From Opisthocomus hoazin (Eukaryota > Chordata > Aves > Opisthocomiformes > Opisthocomidae), in NCBI RefSeq assembly GCF_030867145.1, contig NC_134431.1:11485089-11549088 (forward strand): a stretch of DNA of 64,000 nt. The letters are read 5' to 3'. The notes under the pieces are model-generated. The model saw only the letters and a list, made by a program, of their open reading frames with translations. It was not told the DNA's origin and made no database searches. This document shows, one piece after another, positions 50,338 through 62,385 of this stretch; positions within the stretch are counted from its first letter, which is position 1; each line of letters begins with the position of its first letter. The position numbers and the translations under genes were made by a program.

Positions 50338-50609
50338 GGCGGCAGCGAGCCCCGCATACCGCCTCCGCCACCTGCACGGGGCTTATTACAGACGGGGAGC
50401 CGCTCCCCCCGCGCCTCTCGCCGTCGAGCCGGGGCGGATGTGGAGTAGCCGAGCATGCTCAGTGGCAGCGGCGAGGCTACGGCTGCCCTCATCTCCCGCC
50501 GGGCCGGGGGCTCCCGCCACTGCCGCCCCCGCCGCCCCCCACCTCGCGTTAGCGCCGCTGATGGCTTCTGCCGCCCGTCGCCGGCCCTACGGGCAGCCCA
50601 GACCGCCAT
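50334..50609 (-). other. Upstream open reading frame overlapping the ZFP64 start (ATGA)
   Basis: An uninterrupted 91-codon frame starts at the ATG inside the YY1-like element (A at -3, G at +4) and stops at TGA 50336-50334. The stop overlaps the ZFP64 start codon as ATGA. A shorter in-frame start at 50357 would encode only MRGSLPP with the same stop. The peptide is Arg/Ala/Gly-rich, as expected of GC-rich DNA, and resembles no known protein. If the 5' UTR includes it, it could regulate ZFP64 translation through reinitiation. Its transcription is unproven. Confidence 0.35.
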
Positions 50610-50612
50610 TAT
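50601..50612 (-). promoter_or_regulatory. YY1-like element near probable transcription start
   Basis: ATAATGGCGGTC resembles the YY1 consensus AANATGGCGGC. In vertebrate CpG-island promoters such sites often lie just downstream of the transcription start in the sense orientation, and this one is in the ZFP64 sense orientation about 265 nt upstream of the ATG. The placement of the start site is inference. Confidence 0.4.
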
Positions 50613-50765
50613 CGAACCCCGTGGCCGCCAGCGCGGGGCCCGTGCGTTCCGTCAGGGCTGAACTGCCCGGTACGCGGCGGGGCCTGGGGCGGCCGGCCCG
50701 GCTCTGAGGCGGCCGAGCGGCCCTGCTGGGGCCCTGGTAGCGGGGCTGAGGCCTCACGCGTGCTT

Positions 50766-53211
50766 CAGCCCCGCTCCCGCCTGGGGCCTTCGTCTTAAGT
50801 GAGAGCTGTAATTTGCCTGGCGGTGTTTGCGGGGGTTTGGCAGTGAGTGAGGGCTGACGGTGGGATTAAACCTTGGGGTGGTAGAAGCAGTGAAGACTAG
50901 CCTTAGAGTTTGGCCTCCTCTTTTGGGTCATGTTCCTGGTCTTCATTGCTAGCACAACACTAATAACTGCTGAGAACCAAACTGAGTGCCTGGATACAGC
51001 TGTCAGAAAACCACTCTGATATTCCAGCTCTTCTTGCCAATCTTCCTTTTCAAGCCAACAACCTGGCTCGGCCATTTTGGAGTGCCAGCTTGCTGAAAGT
51101 CATGTTGCTCTCCCCAGTATTAAAAATGCAGCCGGGAAAGACCCCCAGTGTTACGGATACCGTGAGAAGAAAATGGAAATCTAGGAGTCAGATGGCTTTT
51201 ACTTTGGGTAGATGCCTTTTGCTGCTTGAATTTCACCAAGCTGTAAGACACAAAATGCTCCATTTGGATGTGATCGGTGAAGACTCAGTGTTTGGCAGCT
51301 GAAGCTTCCAACAGACACATTCCATCTACGCCCACTGTGCATCCAGTTCAGGCTCCTGATATCTGCAGGCTTGTGTTAGGCACCGATACTGCTGCTGTGA
51401 TCTGGGGAGCGTGTGGCAGCGGCGAGGAAAACTGCCTGACTATACAGAGGTAAAGTGGCTGCAGGGGGAACAAAACGGGTTAGCAAGGGTAACTGAAGGT
51501 CATATAATGTGGATGAACATGAATGGGAGAATAAACGATTAATTCTAGTGTTTCCCTGCCACTGGTTTTGTTGCTGGATGGTTTTATAGCTATGTAGATA
51601 ACTGTGTATTCATTAATAAACACAGAATAGTTTGTGTAACACACCCAGAATTTCAGATGCCAGTTCGTATTACAGCTGAAGTTTTATTTTCCTGGGAAAG
51701 TGGTGTCCGCTTGACATTTCCGTTGACCTGTTTTGCCAAAACGATATAGCACAGGCACGGGATTGTTAGGGGGCCAAGATAAGACACAAAAGGTGATAAT
51801 GCTAGTTCCGGCCTTTGAAACCTGCTGACGGTGTTCGATAGCACATCATAGTGCTGGATGCAAGGATCAGATTTATCTCACTTCAAGACCTCAGGTGTAT
51901 TTTAATCCAATTTTAGATTAAAAACTTGAATAACATCACAATACTAACAAAGAAGGAAACCAAATAAACTCCACACAATGCGTATTGAATGTGGAACTTT
52001 ACTAGGAGTTTCCAAATTTATTCAGAATCCCTCCTTTCCCCCAAAATAACAAAAATTCAGGAATTTACATTGATTCTGGAAATATAGGTGGGTTTATGTT
52101 AGCATGGTTACACAGCCAGTACCTATAAAGCATAGCACACAAATAGGAATACAGTTAAGTGTCAGTGAGACTGTTTTGGGAGTGTATCCAAAAGAAATTA
52201 AATCTTAGAGTGAGAGTAATCAACCTGAATCTCTTTTTCCACGGTATAGACAGAGCTGTAGAATTGAAAGCTGACTTTTAACTCATTTTGTTGTTTCTTC
52301 CCAGAACACTATGACCCATTTCCAAAGCTGACAGTGTCTGCCTGTCTGTCTGTCCACCAATTATAGTTGCAGTCACAGGTGTACTTTGGAGTATAGCATA
52401 ACTTATTTTAATCTATTTCTCCCTTGGTTTAATGCCTTTTCATTAGAATAGAAGCCTGCTTGACTTGATTAGAAAAGAATAGGCATTGTGTTTTGTTAAA
52501 AGTGATTTTTCATTCATCTAGGGACCTGTAATGACAGTTAGGCAGACTGTGTGTCCCTGTCTTGACTGCCAAAACAAATACAGCAGGGTAAGAGCATTGC
52601 AGCCGTACTCACTGATGTGCTTGCTCTTTCAGACCGTGTGTCAGGGTAACAATATTTAATTGATACAGGGATGGTCTGAGGTTGCGCTGCTGAGTCCGAT
52701 ATGAATGGTTTCGTGTCTGGTGCATTACCAGCTCTTTTAGAAACATTTGGTACATTATTCAGTTGGACACTATTAATGACGTGTTAAATTAACTTACAGG
52801 AAAGAGACTCAGAGCTAACCGTGCTGCTGCAGCTGGCACCTGAAAGAGGAATTCCCTCCACCCCTTCCATCATTCCTTCCAGCTGTCTTGCAAAAAAGCA
52901 CTTGGTCAGTAGCAAACCGAGCTGCTTAGTTCCCTATGCTGGCAAGGGCTGAAGGCAATGGGAAGGAAAGTGCCCAGTCTTGGACGGCTCTTGCATTGTT
53001 CTTCCCATCTCTGGTATTTCCCAGCATGCTGCAAATACAGCTCGGCTGGGAATGTTCAGGCTGTTTTCATTGGGGGAAAAGAAGGTGGGGCCAAATTGAT
53101 ACTTTTCAGAGGGACGTATGAATTTTGCTGATGTCTGTGCTGGGAAAAGTTTTTCAGGTCCAGACAGCTATGTATAGTTAAAACCAGAGAGAGAAAGGCA
53201 CCTGCACAAGA
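50766..53211. other. Gene-free flank upstream of ZFP64
   Basis: Composition falls from GC-rich to AT-rich immediately right of the island. A 69-codon minus-strand frame (51075-50866, beginning MAEPGCW in AAAATGGCC context) is the only frame with a reasonable start context; it is not recognised. No repeat family was identified apart from a short (CTGT) run near 52341-52354. Confidence 0.55.
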
Positions 53212-53310
53212 AGAACCAGTAGCTTGCAGTGCAGGCGTGTGTGGTTCAAGTCCTTGGCCTAAGAGAAAATTAACTGTCAAGTCACTCGCTCTCTGGGTTC
53301 TGTTTTGCTT
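53212..53310 (+). mobile_element. Possible MIR-like fossil, sense orientation
   Basis: A tRNA B-box-like GTGGTTCAAGTCC is followed, after a gap, by CAAGTCACTCGCTCTCTGGG. MIR has ggttcaaatcc, then after the core caagtcacttaacctctctggg. The spacing is shorter than in MIR, implying an internal deletion. Low to moderate confidence. Confidence 0.35.
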
Positions 53311-56300
53311 TTGTTTTACAGATACGATTAGAAGAAGAAAAAGCAGTCAATAGGCAGTGACTTCAACCTAATGCAGAACTTGGTGTAGTTTAAAATGCCT
53401 CATGGCTTTGGCGTAGCGGCCACCTTCAGATCTACTGCTATTTATAAGAACTCCTGACATATAGCACTTCCAAATATAATAATGTAAGGGCCCGTCTTCA
53501 GAAATGTTGGACTTACAGTTATATCGCCCGTCTGCATAAGAGCTTCGTAGTGAAATGATCTTAGAAGCACTCGAGTATGTGGATAACGTGGCTTGCAGAG
53601 ATACCGGTTATCAAGTGCACATTTACAGTGAAAGCTCTTAGAGGCTGGCACTGCTCACTGCTTTGTGCTTCAACAGTACTTATCCCAATAAAGGCTCGAT
53701 TCTGGCTTTGGCATCAACATTGAAAACATAATTATTATTATCTTATTAATAACTCATAACACTTACAGATCAGGACTTCATTGAACGATGTTCTGGACAG
53801 AGAGTTTTCATTTTACTGGATGAGGATTGATGTCTGAGAGTATAACACCGTACTGTGCACTTGAGTCATCGAGCGGAGCTCTGCTGAGATCACACTTGAC
53901 ACTATTTCCAGCCTTTAAGGCATAAATCAATATGCATGTGTAATCTTCGTCACCCTTACCAGACTGAAATGAAAATACTGCAGTGCTTCAGGCACTCTAC
54001 AAGTGCAGTGCAAGCAAACAAGGCCCAGAAAAGACAAATGTCAATCATGAGGGAGAAAGAAAAAATATCAGAGGCATAAAAAAGTCAGGCCTCATCAGAG
54101 CCTCAGAGACAGGCGTTCATGGGCACTGTGTTGGACAGCTGTGGCCTCAATGCTTTCCTTGAGACAGACATTTATGTACAACAAGAAATGTGTAGACTTT
54201 TACCTTCGTACAGAGCTTCCATCCACCCCCCCTGTCATCGGAGATCACACAGGGCAATGCATCCTACCTTGCAAGCTCAGAGAAAGAAAAAACCAAACCC
54301 AAACGCATTGAAGTACTGGGAAGTGAGTTACCAGTTGAGTGAGACAGGAGAACAAACCCTGACACAGAGAAAGCCCTTTAAAATATGATACCATTTATTG
54401 TTTCTTTTGTCTTTCACACGGGCTGGGGGACGACAGGTATAAAAGAGAAAAAAAATTACAGAAACTAGAGGTATGAAAGTATAAATGAATGAGAACATAC
54501 CAGTAAGACATGAAAAAACCCCAACAGTATTGAAGAAAAGAATATAAACTTGGTCATAAGCTTGTGGTCACTGGAGAGGGAAAGCTTATCGCTCTTGAAG
54601 GCCCTGGTGCAAAAATGTCACAAGTGAGACTGGAATTTGGCCTAGGGGACAGACAAAAAAAGACATGTAAATTGTAATTAAAAATTTCAGACATTGAAGA
54701 TGGAGACAAATGAATGGTGGATTTAGAGAAAAAAACCCAGCCAATTAAAATAGCTTGAGGATTCAAACCCCAATTTTTAGCATTTCATAATTATATTGAT
54801 GGATAATGACATACACAGCTACATAAATGCACTGAGCTCAAATTAATTATGTTAAAATAATAGGTAATCTGCCTCTGTGTTGATAACATATAATTATGAT
54901 GATGTTTTTCAAATGTTTTAAAATAATGTCATTTCAAATCATAATGCAAGGTTGGATTTTGCTGTTTAATGTATTTGCTATTTATACAATATTTTTGATG
55001 TCATTGCTTTCCTTGACAATAAATAAAGTCTAAATAATCAGTTAGTACCTTAGATATTTCTTACTGCTGTATGAACTGTAAAATAACTCAATATGAATAT
55101 AATATTCACTCAAATAGCACATTGACAACTGTGATTAAACCTCAAATGAATACTGTAACAAAATAGAAATGTATTTTTGTGTTGAGATGTCTAATTATTC
55201 ATTGTCAGAAGGCAGACCTAAATCCACATGGAAATTTTCAGGGTTTTATGGGGTTAACTATACAACTATGTTTCAGTGTCTTTCACGCAGTGGAAAATAC
55301 GCAGTTGTGATTAGAAAAGTTAGGTCTGTTTTTTCAGGATTGGATTCAGTTTCTGAGTGAATTTCTGATTATCTGCAGTTGCTTCCCAGCACAAGTTGTC
55401 CTTTGCCTGCTGCCTGGCAGCCTCGGCTGGCGCCGGCTCTGTGCTCTGTTGCCACGTTGCGTGCGAAGGTGCAGTGGTACGTGAGGACCAGTGGTACCAG
55501 TGGACATGTACCTGAGCTCTCCAGTCCTGTTGCTGCCGCAGCTGGGTGCGCGGGCAGCCGGCAGCGGCGTGGGGCTTCGTGCGTGAGAGCGCTGCTTTGA
55601 TACCAGGCTGTGATCATCCTTTAGAAAATGTTTTATGCCCCCTTTTTTTCTGAGGCTTGTGTGGACTTCAGATTTTTGCTGAATTGGAATATTCCTAAAC
55701 TGTTCTAAAATTGTTGAATTTTTTTTAAGCTTTGCAATTTTTTTTTGGTTTGTGTTTTTCAGCCTGTTATCTGCAATTCACTTTTCCTTTGCCAACCATT
55801 TCTCTGCTGTACCTTCCCATTCTTCCTGCACCTCTTAACTCTTTGCATCTGTTTCAGTTCTTCTTTTTTCCAAATGTAAATTGGCTACTATCATAATCTG
55901 AACAAACTTTTAAAACAAACAGTATTATGGTGATGAATGTCACCCCTTAAAATAAACTAGTTAATTTGTGGAATATATTTCAGCACATTTTGTATAAATA
56001 TAAAAGTACAGTAAAATTCCACTGGGATAAACATGATAACAAATAAATGCTGGATCTAAGATTGTACAGCTCCAGTCTAATATTTAGTCATTTTTATTAT
56101 TATGTTTGTGTTAAAAATGGAAAGCAACACCAGCAGAGGGACTCCCTTGATACTCAGTGGAGTTTTGCTTGCTCCCTAGCAGGGCATAGAGGTAATTTTA
56201 TTCTAGAAGCTTTTGAATGCTTTACAAGTAATAGAAACCAAGTGGGAAAAGCACATTCCATATTTTAGTTCTGACATTCTCATAGAAAAGAATATAGAAA

Positions 56301-57313
56301 AAAAATTAAAGATTGAAAATACTTGCCAGTGATTCAGTACCTAAAGACTTTCTGGTGTTTTTCAGAATTCCCTTGAGACCTATAAATGCTTCTGAGCTAG
56401 AAGTACCCATTGTAGCTATAGTCACTTATGCCACTTTATCAAACTAACGAGCCATTGAGTGATGCTATTCCCAGGTTCAACTCTACCGGGGAGGGAAAGT
56501 AGAAAACAAAACTGAAATTTAGACAGAATGGAATTTGTAAGAGCCAGGACAACTAGAATTTATTAATTCATACACTCCAAAGCTTACCAAAAATAATCTT
56601 CTTCCTTCGGTTTTTCTTGATAAATCTTACCATCTTTCATGAAGTCTGTGCATCTGGAGAAGACTGCAGAGTTTCAGTAGAAGCAATGCCTATAAATTTG
56701 CCACAAAACCACTTTATCAGGTTTCCTCTTCAGACAGTCATGGCTTGTACAAAGGTCCATAAAAGAGTTGGGTTTTTTTTTGCCAGGTGACAGTAAGAGG
56801 GACTTCTGGTTATATCTTGGCTATTAGAGATCAAACCTCTCCAACTTTTAAATTAAAAGATTTTTTCAGCTAGGTTAGCTGATGATAGATAAAAATAAAA
56901 TTCCTTTTGTGTTGTTTGATTATACAGCATTTATTAAATATCATGTCCTGGGCATTGTAGCTACAGCTCCTGATGACTGCAAGTTTTTCTTACAAGAAAA
57001 GTCCTGTTCTGAGTTTGATAGGATTGTTCAAGTGAGCAAGAGTTGAGTTTCCATTTATGCTATAGTAGATTACATTTGGTATTGTTAGAATGATAAACAA
57101 AGTATATGAGAGATTTTCTTTGTGTGGAAAATTTAGTTAACTCCACCCTGACACAGAGAAGTAGTATGACCCCAAATCTTCTTCGTCAGAAATAATGTGC
57201 AAAGACCTCTCCATTTGAACTGTACAAACATTCTACAAAACATCGTAGGATATCCAGCTAGGAAATTCGATCTACTGATCACTAATATCAGGGTATTTAG
57301 CTTCCTGATGTAA
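53311..57313. other. Gene-free flank, AT-rich
   Basis: No supportable gene. A marked AT-rich block rich in TAATTA, ATAATTAT and ATGCAA motifs lies at about 54775-55165. A small GC-richer patch at 55380-55600 carries mutually antisense open frames without motifs. Confidence 0.6.
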
Positions 57314-57337
57314 AATAATAATAATAATAATAATAAT
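57314..57337. repeat. (AAT)8 microsatellite
   Basis: Eight perfect AAT units. Likely length-polymorphic. Confidence 0.95.
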
Positions 57338-58870
57338 GTATTTTAATTTTGCATCAGAATTTAATGCTACTATTGTTGAACTCTGTATCACCCACTGCAC
57401 AAAAAATAATAAAAAAAATTATAATCCTTCTGAAAGAAGGCTTTAGCTTTGTGTTCATGTCACAAAATGTTCGTACTTTATTTTTTCAGGCACTGAAAAG
57501 ATCATGAAAAGGGCAACAAACATGAGGGGGTAACATCTTAATTTCCTTTAGAATAACATCTGCACGCAAAAATCACAGCTAGGGAAACTGTCTGAACTTC
57601 AGCTACTGCTCATTTTCATTTTACAATTAAATCTTTACTGTCGTAATATTCCCCATGGTCATATGTGTTTGCTTTCTAGGAATCCTGTAACAATTTTATT
57701 CATCTATTGTGAGGCTTCATGAATTTCAGAGAGTGTGGTAGCATGTTCATTGGAAGCAAATTTTAAGTTTTCATTGGAAACTTGAACTTAAGAGTTAAAT
57801 TTATTCAGTCAAGAATTGGAAACGTAAGGGCATCTTCCTGAAGAAGGCAGAATATGAAATATGTACAATATACTTGCTTATAAAGAACTGCAGAATAAAA
57901 TGTAGCTCCACAAACTATTTTCTGAACATATATAGTGGAAAAAAAATTCTTTGTGTGGTAAGCTTGAAAACAGACAAAAATTAAATATCTATTTGATACA
58001 AAAAAATTATTAACCCAGATCTGTTGGGTGGCCCACCTGAAAGGTCTTACAGTAATAATAAAAACTGTGATGAGAATGAACCTTTCATAACCGGGATCTA
58101 CTTTTGAAGCAAATTTGCTCTCTGTTTCTATTAATTTTTTCATGATTTACTGTAAAACATACAGAAAAAATAACATTAGAGTAATATTTTCTATGTTTTT
58201 CTTGGAAAATGGAATGTGAAACATTATCTACAGCATCTTACCTTCTCTCCCTTTCTCCTTTAGGACCAGTATAGCTCTTATGACTTGCTGCAAAATCTGT
58301 ATTTTTGAAAAAGCCTTTTGCATGGGTGTTAATGTCCGGAAGAGGGTGCTATTTGGTTGTATTTGTAATTTTTTTTCTGTTTATACAGAATGTCGGATAC
58401 AATTGAGTATACTTTGGAATCTCCTTCCTTATATTATTTTATTTTAGGCTCATTAGTGTGAAATTCCATTTCAAGTAACATAGCCTAGCTCTGAAAACTT
58501 CAATGCCAGCAGAAATTCTTGCTCAGGTATATTAAGCAGAACACCTAGTAAGTTTAATTTCTAAAGGTCATTTGTGTCTTATGACTAGTTGCTACCTATA
58601 TTTTGTGATATAAAGGTAACTTCAGGTAATATAGTTGCTGTTCCCTGGGGTTTTCATAAAATTGTCATGAAAATGAGATGCACATCTTGCAAGGATATTT
58701 TTGTAACGAAGAAATATCGTTGTATTTGCTTACAATGAAAAAAAATCTCTGAAAAACAAGCAAAGAAATAAAAACACATTGCACACCAGACTTAGCAATT
58801 TTTCAATTTAAAAGAACTTAGCTGTTATTCTCTAATTAACAATCTCCCCCTCCTTGGAGATGAATATGTT
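57338..58870. other. Gene-free flank
   Basis: AT-rich. A 112-codon minus-strand frame at 57805-58143 is aromatic and hydrophobic but has no recognisable family. Nothing else called. Confidence 0.6.
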
Positions 58871-58979
58871 TACCTGCATTTTGCATGTAAGGGGAAACTG
58901 AGGCAAGGGGGACTTAGCAGTGGGAGCGAGGCAGAGGCAAACGTCCTTGAGATCCAGCTGTCCAGAGAAGATGCTCCAT
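58871..58979 (-). mobile_element. MIR/CORE-SINE-like fossil
   Basis: On the plus strand: CTGCATTTTGCATGTAAGG, GGGGAAACTGAGGCAAGG, GAGGCAGAGGCAA, then GATCCAGCTGTCCAGAG. MIR in reverse complement reads ccccattttacagatgagg, ggaaactgaggcacag, agtggcagagc, aacccaggcagtctgactccagag. The intact GGAAACTGAGGCA is the most recognisable piece of this family. Confidence 0.5.
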
Positions 58980-61730
58980 TTTCTGGTGCTTGTCACTGCT
59001 GCCCAGGCAGGTATTTCCTCCTCCACCACCTTGCAACAGGGCAGTCATTGTAAATGCTCCCTACTCTGTTTCAGTTAGCACGTTTCTGTAAATCATCTTT
59101 GCTCACTTGGTTGATTTCAGGTTGAGAAACACCCAGACAGCTCTGCTGTGGGGCCCAGACTGCCCTGACCACGGTAACATTTCTGCTTACATAGCTGCTT
59201 CAAAGTGAATTTTCCCTCGCAGCTGCAGCTCAAATTTATAAGACATGGACTATCAGACACACCAGTTTATGATATCCTGTAGTAATTACTTAATAATGGG
59301 TCCTCTGGGTTTGTGGTGCACACTTCCAGCCCCAGGTTAATTGCTGGGGCAGGAGATAGCTTATCTCCTTCAGGATCATGCCTGCTCATCCAGCTCATTC
59401 TCTACATACTCAGATGGGTGTTCAATTCCAGGCAAGATTTATCCTCTGCGGTGGCTCGGTATAAAGCCTAGATACTTGCATTGCTCAGGATTGACTTTTA
59501 CCCTAAGTCATTCTTCTGCCCCTTCTGCTAGGAGAGCCAGAGAACTACATTGACCACTTCAAAATGCAAGGCTGAACATCCTCAAAGAGCGGTGGCAGCC
59601 GAGTCAGAGCAGCAGGTGAAATTGTCGGGCAGGGATGAGCAGCGGCACATAAGTCAGTCCTGGGGCTTAGCGACAGAGTGAGAGTTACTGTCTGTTTATG
59701 GAGGTTTAAGACTTTGCATTGCCAAATCTCTCACTCACACTGAAATTCAAAAAGATTTCAATACCTACAACTATGTTAACTAAAGACCCTTCGTCTTAAA
59801 CATCTTCAGAGTTTGACTGTGGTTAGTAACAGTAAACGGCTACTATCCACACTATAAATAGTATTGTTTTCTTTGGAAAGCCTGGGGAGCAAGCCTAAAT
59901 TTACAATTGTTACTATATTAGATTCAGCAAATTCTGTGGGCTACTTAGTTAATGGTATCTGCAGTGATTCGTAAGCCACACATACATCTAAGCATTAAAC
60001 AGTTGGTTGCCTTTTACTTTTCGAGAAAAAAAAAAAACCTGCAAATTTTTCTAGCTGACATCCTTTGAAAATCAGCAAATTTTGTGTGGAACATTTCAGG
60101 GAGAAGTGATCAAAATCTTCTAGAATTTATAGGCCAAACCATCTTTGTGTGGGGTTCCCATTAGTACTGTCTGCTATTTATATTCAACAAAACCTTAACT
60201 TGCACATGTTGTGGTGCCTTTGCTTCTCAGTTTATGCTGCAGCTGTTCTTTGCAGTAGGTAAACCAAAAGGTTTTAATTAAAACTGACATTGCTGCACCT
60301 TGTGCTGCTAGTGACAGTCCTGTTGTATCAGCAGAAGTGTGGAAGCCCACTGCAAGAGTCTGCCTGCCTGTTTGCATCCCAGCATTAAAGTGCTTCTCAA
60401 TCTGGCCAGTGAAAACATCCCTTCAAATTAATTTTTGATGGAGAATGACTTCTATGACAAAAATCACTGTGCACAGCATGCAAAGTAATATTTTTCATTG
60501 CTTATTTTGGCCAAAGACTGAAGGAAAAAAAAGTCATTCAGTGCTTTTGAAACTATCAGCAAAGAAGGATGTTCTCCATCAGTTCCCAGTGAAATGTTTC
60601 CAGCTTTTCCAGGAAGAATAAAACAGGTTCAGAGATTTAACTTTTCTGATTAAAAATCAATTTTTCACAGAAAACCATTCTGATTAGTTTTAATGAGAGG
60701 TAAGCAATCATAAATTACATCCTGCGTCTACAAATTATGCATCTGGGTTCTGAGCTGCCCTGCAGCCTCCATCTAACACCAGAAGGACCTGGTTCACAGT
60801 CTTGTTTTGTACCACTTTGACATTTCAAGGATTCACAGGAGCCGGTTTACTGCAGGGCAATGCCCATTAACCCTGCCTAGCAGGGCACGTGAATTCTCAA
60901 TTACATGATGTTGTGTGCCCTCTCCCCATCTGCTTTTCCGTTTAAAGCTTTTCCTTTGTAAAGGAATTAAAATATCTACAGGAAACCATTGCATGGTGTA
61001 ACTGTGTAGAGTCACCGTACTGATTTTGTCCTGTTATTGCGTCCTCAGCATTTGGGGCATTGCTGTGCAAAAGTGAATCTAGTGAGGGACCCAGCAATCT
61101 TTAGCTATAATACTGTCCCATATGGACTTCATTAGCCTATAATTTCCTAATGTATGTCAGAGACGAAGCTTAAATGATCCTCAGTTGTGGGGATGAAGGC
61201 ATGGCTTAAAACTACATTTTCTTCCCAACTCATTTTGTGCACTCAGCCAATAAAAAAACATTTATTCCTGATTACATTATTTCTAATTGTAAATATAATT
61301 ATGAATGCATAAGCTGAGCCACTGAGCCATACATTTAATTCTGAAACCTGAAGTCGTATTTCTACCAACATATTACACTGAAAAGTCAAATAGCAAAGAG
61401 TTTCCAACTGTAAAGAAACTGCAAAACTTATGTATCTTCCGTTATTCTGACAACAATCATTTTTGCTTACTGCTGCTCAGAAATGTACTCAAAAAGTGAC
61501 CAAATTCAAAGAAGAAAAACACATCAACAATGATTTAATAAGCATAAATTATTTGAAAATATTCTGGGGAAGTCTGTAGCGATGGACTTTCATTAGTGTC
61601 CCATATTTGCCAACTAGAGGGGGGACATGGCACAACGTTGAGTGGACAAGGTGCAGGTGAAGACTGGGCACCAGCCTGTGGCGCAGCTGGTAGCAGCATT
61701 TGTACATTTTTATAAGTTCTTATGCTTTTC
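58980..61730. other. Gene-free flank
   Basis: No supportable gene or RNA. Short unrelated open frames only. Confidence 0.6.
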
Positions 61731-61790
61731 ATGGTACAGGCAGAAACAGAAGGACAGTCCTAGCCTGGAGGAGTTTACAGCCCCTGCAAG
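61731..61790 (+). mobile_element. Ancient amniote interspersed repeat fragment
   Basis: GGACAGTCCTAGCCTGGAG followed by GAGTTTACAG matches a segment common in sauropsid interspersed repeats (agacagtccctgccc...agagcttacagtctaa). The same segment type recurs at 62301-62385, supporting a repeat rather than chance. Family assignment (MIR-like or another tRNA-derived SINE) is uncertain. Confidence 0.4.
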
Positions 61791-62300
61791 ATCAAAATCC
61801 TGTGAAGTGGCAGAGAAGAAAATGAATGAGATGACTAAACAGAGATTTCACTTTTGCTTTCACAATTCTCGTTTGTGCCAGAAGTTCTCCAAATCCACTA
61901 TTCTCCCCCCCACCAAATCCCACCAGTTTGGAAACAGTGTTGTAACCTGGAAGGCATGTCAGGGAGCACGGAAATTCCACAGACACCTGATCAATCCTTA
62001 ACCTGAAGATGTTGTTTAGTCTGCAGCTGCCGCACCACGCTGCGGTGGTGGGAGCGGCCGAATGGTATCTGTGATTCCTGCATATTGTTCAGAGATCCCT
62101 CTGAATCTCTGGGATACACAGCACAAGAGAAACCTCAGGGCATTTTTTCGTGTTAAATGGAAGGCCAAACAAAGCAGCTACTCTTTGTAGCTCAAGTCCA
62201 TGACTGATGAAGAGAGAAAAAAATGCAAGGGCTGACCATCACCTATTACCACTTCATTACATGTTATTTGTGTCGCATGAGCATTTGGTGGCATCAGGCA
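61791..62300. other. Gene-free stretch between two repeat fragments
   Basis: No gene or repeat recognised. Includes part of an unrecognised 119-codon plus-strand frame (61642-62001) that runs through the preceding repeat fragment. Confidence 0.55.
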
Positions 62301-62385
62301 GGATCCATGGCTTCACTGTACAAGGTGCTGAACAAATACAAGAGACAGTCTGTCTCCTAAAAACCTTGCAAAGTGACTGTAAGAT
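62301..62385 (+). mobile_element. Ancient amniote interspersed repeat fragment
   Basis: CTGTACAAGGTGCTGAACAA, then ATACAAGAGACAGTCTGTCTC and AAAACCTTGCAAAGTGA. This closely follows a segment abundant in turtle, crocodile and bird genomes (ctgtacaaggtgctgtacaaacac, agagacagtccctgcccc, agagcttacagtct). It is the better of the two copies here. Confidence 0.55.

Larger units (their letters stand above)
49745..50765. promoter_or_regulatory. ZFP64: CpG-island promoter of ZFP64
   Basis: An abrupt island of GC-rich, CpG-dense sequence in an AT-rich window, spanning the first coding exon, intron 1 and about 430 bp upstream of the ATG. It contains GC boxes (for example 49933-49942), an YY1-like ATAATGGCGGTC on the minus strand at 50612-50601, and a perfect palindrome GAGCATGCTC at 50451-50460. 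No TATA box is apparent. Such islands usually have dispersed start sites and broad expression, and may fire in both directions. No plus-strand gene could be identified, so any divergent transcript would be noncoding. Confidence 0.85.

Noticed and set aside
49431..50707. Many long open frames on both strands across the CpG island
   Set aside because: Stop codons are rare in such GC-rich DNA; frames overlap mutually and are Arg/Pro/Ala/Gly-rich. Only ZFP64 exons 1 and 2 are supported by homology and splice sites.
54755..54785. tRNA B-box-like GGATTCAAACCCC
   Set aside because: No A box, cloverleaf or SINE core could be traced around it; a single 13-nt match is not enough.
56925..56975. Possible MIR end (CATTTATTAAATATC...TGGGCATTGTAG)
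   Set aside because: Only one weakly matching landmark; neighbouring MIR segments could not be found in order.
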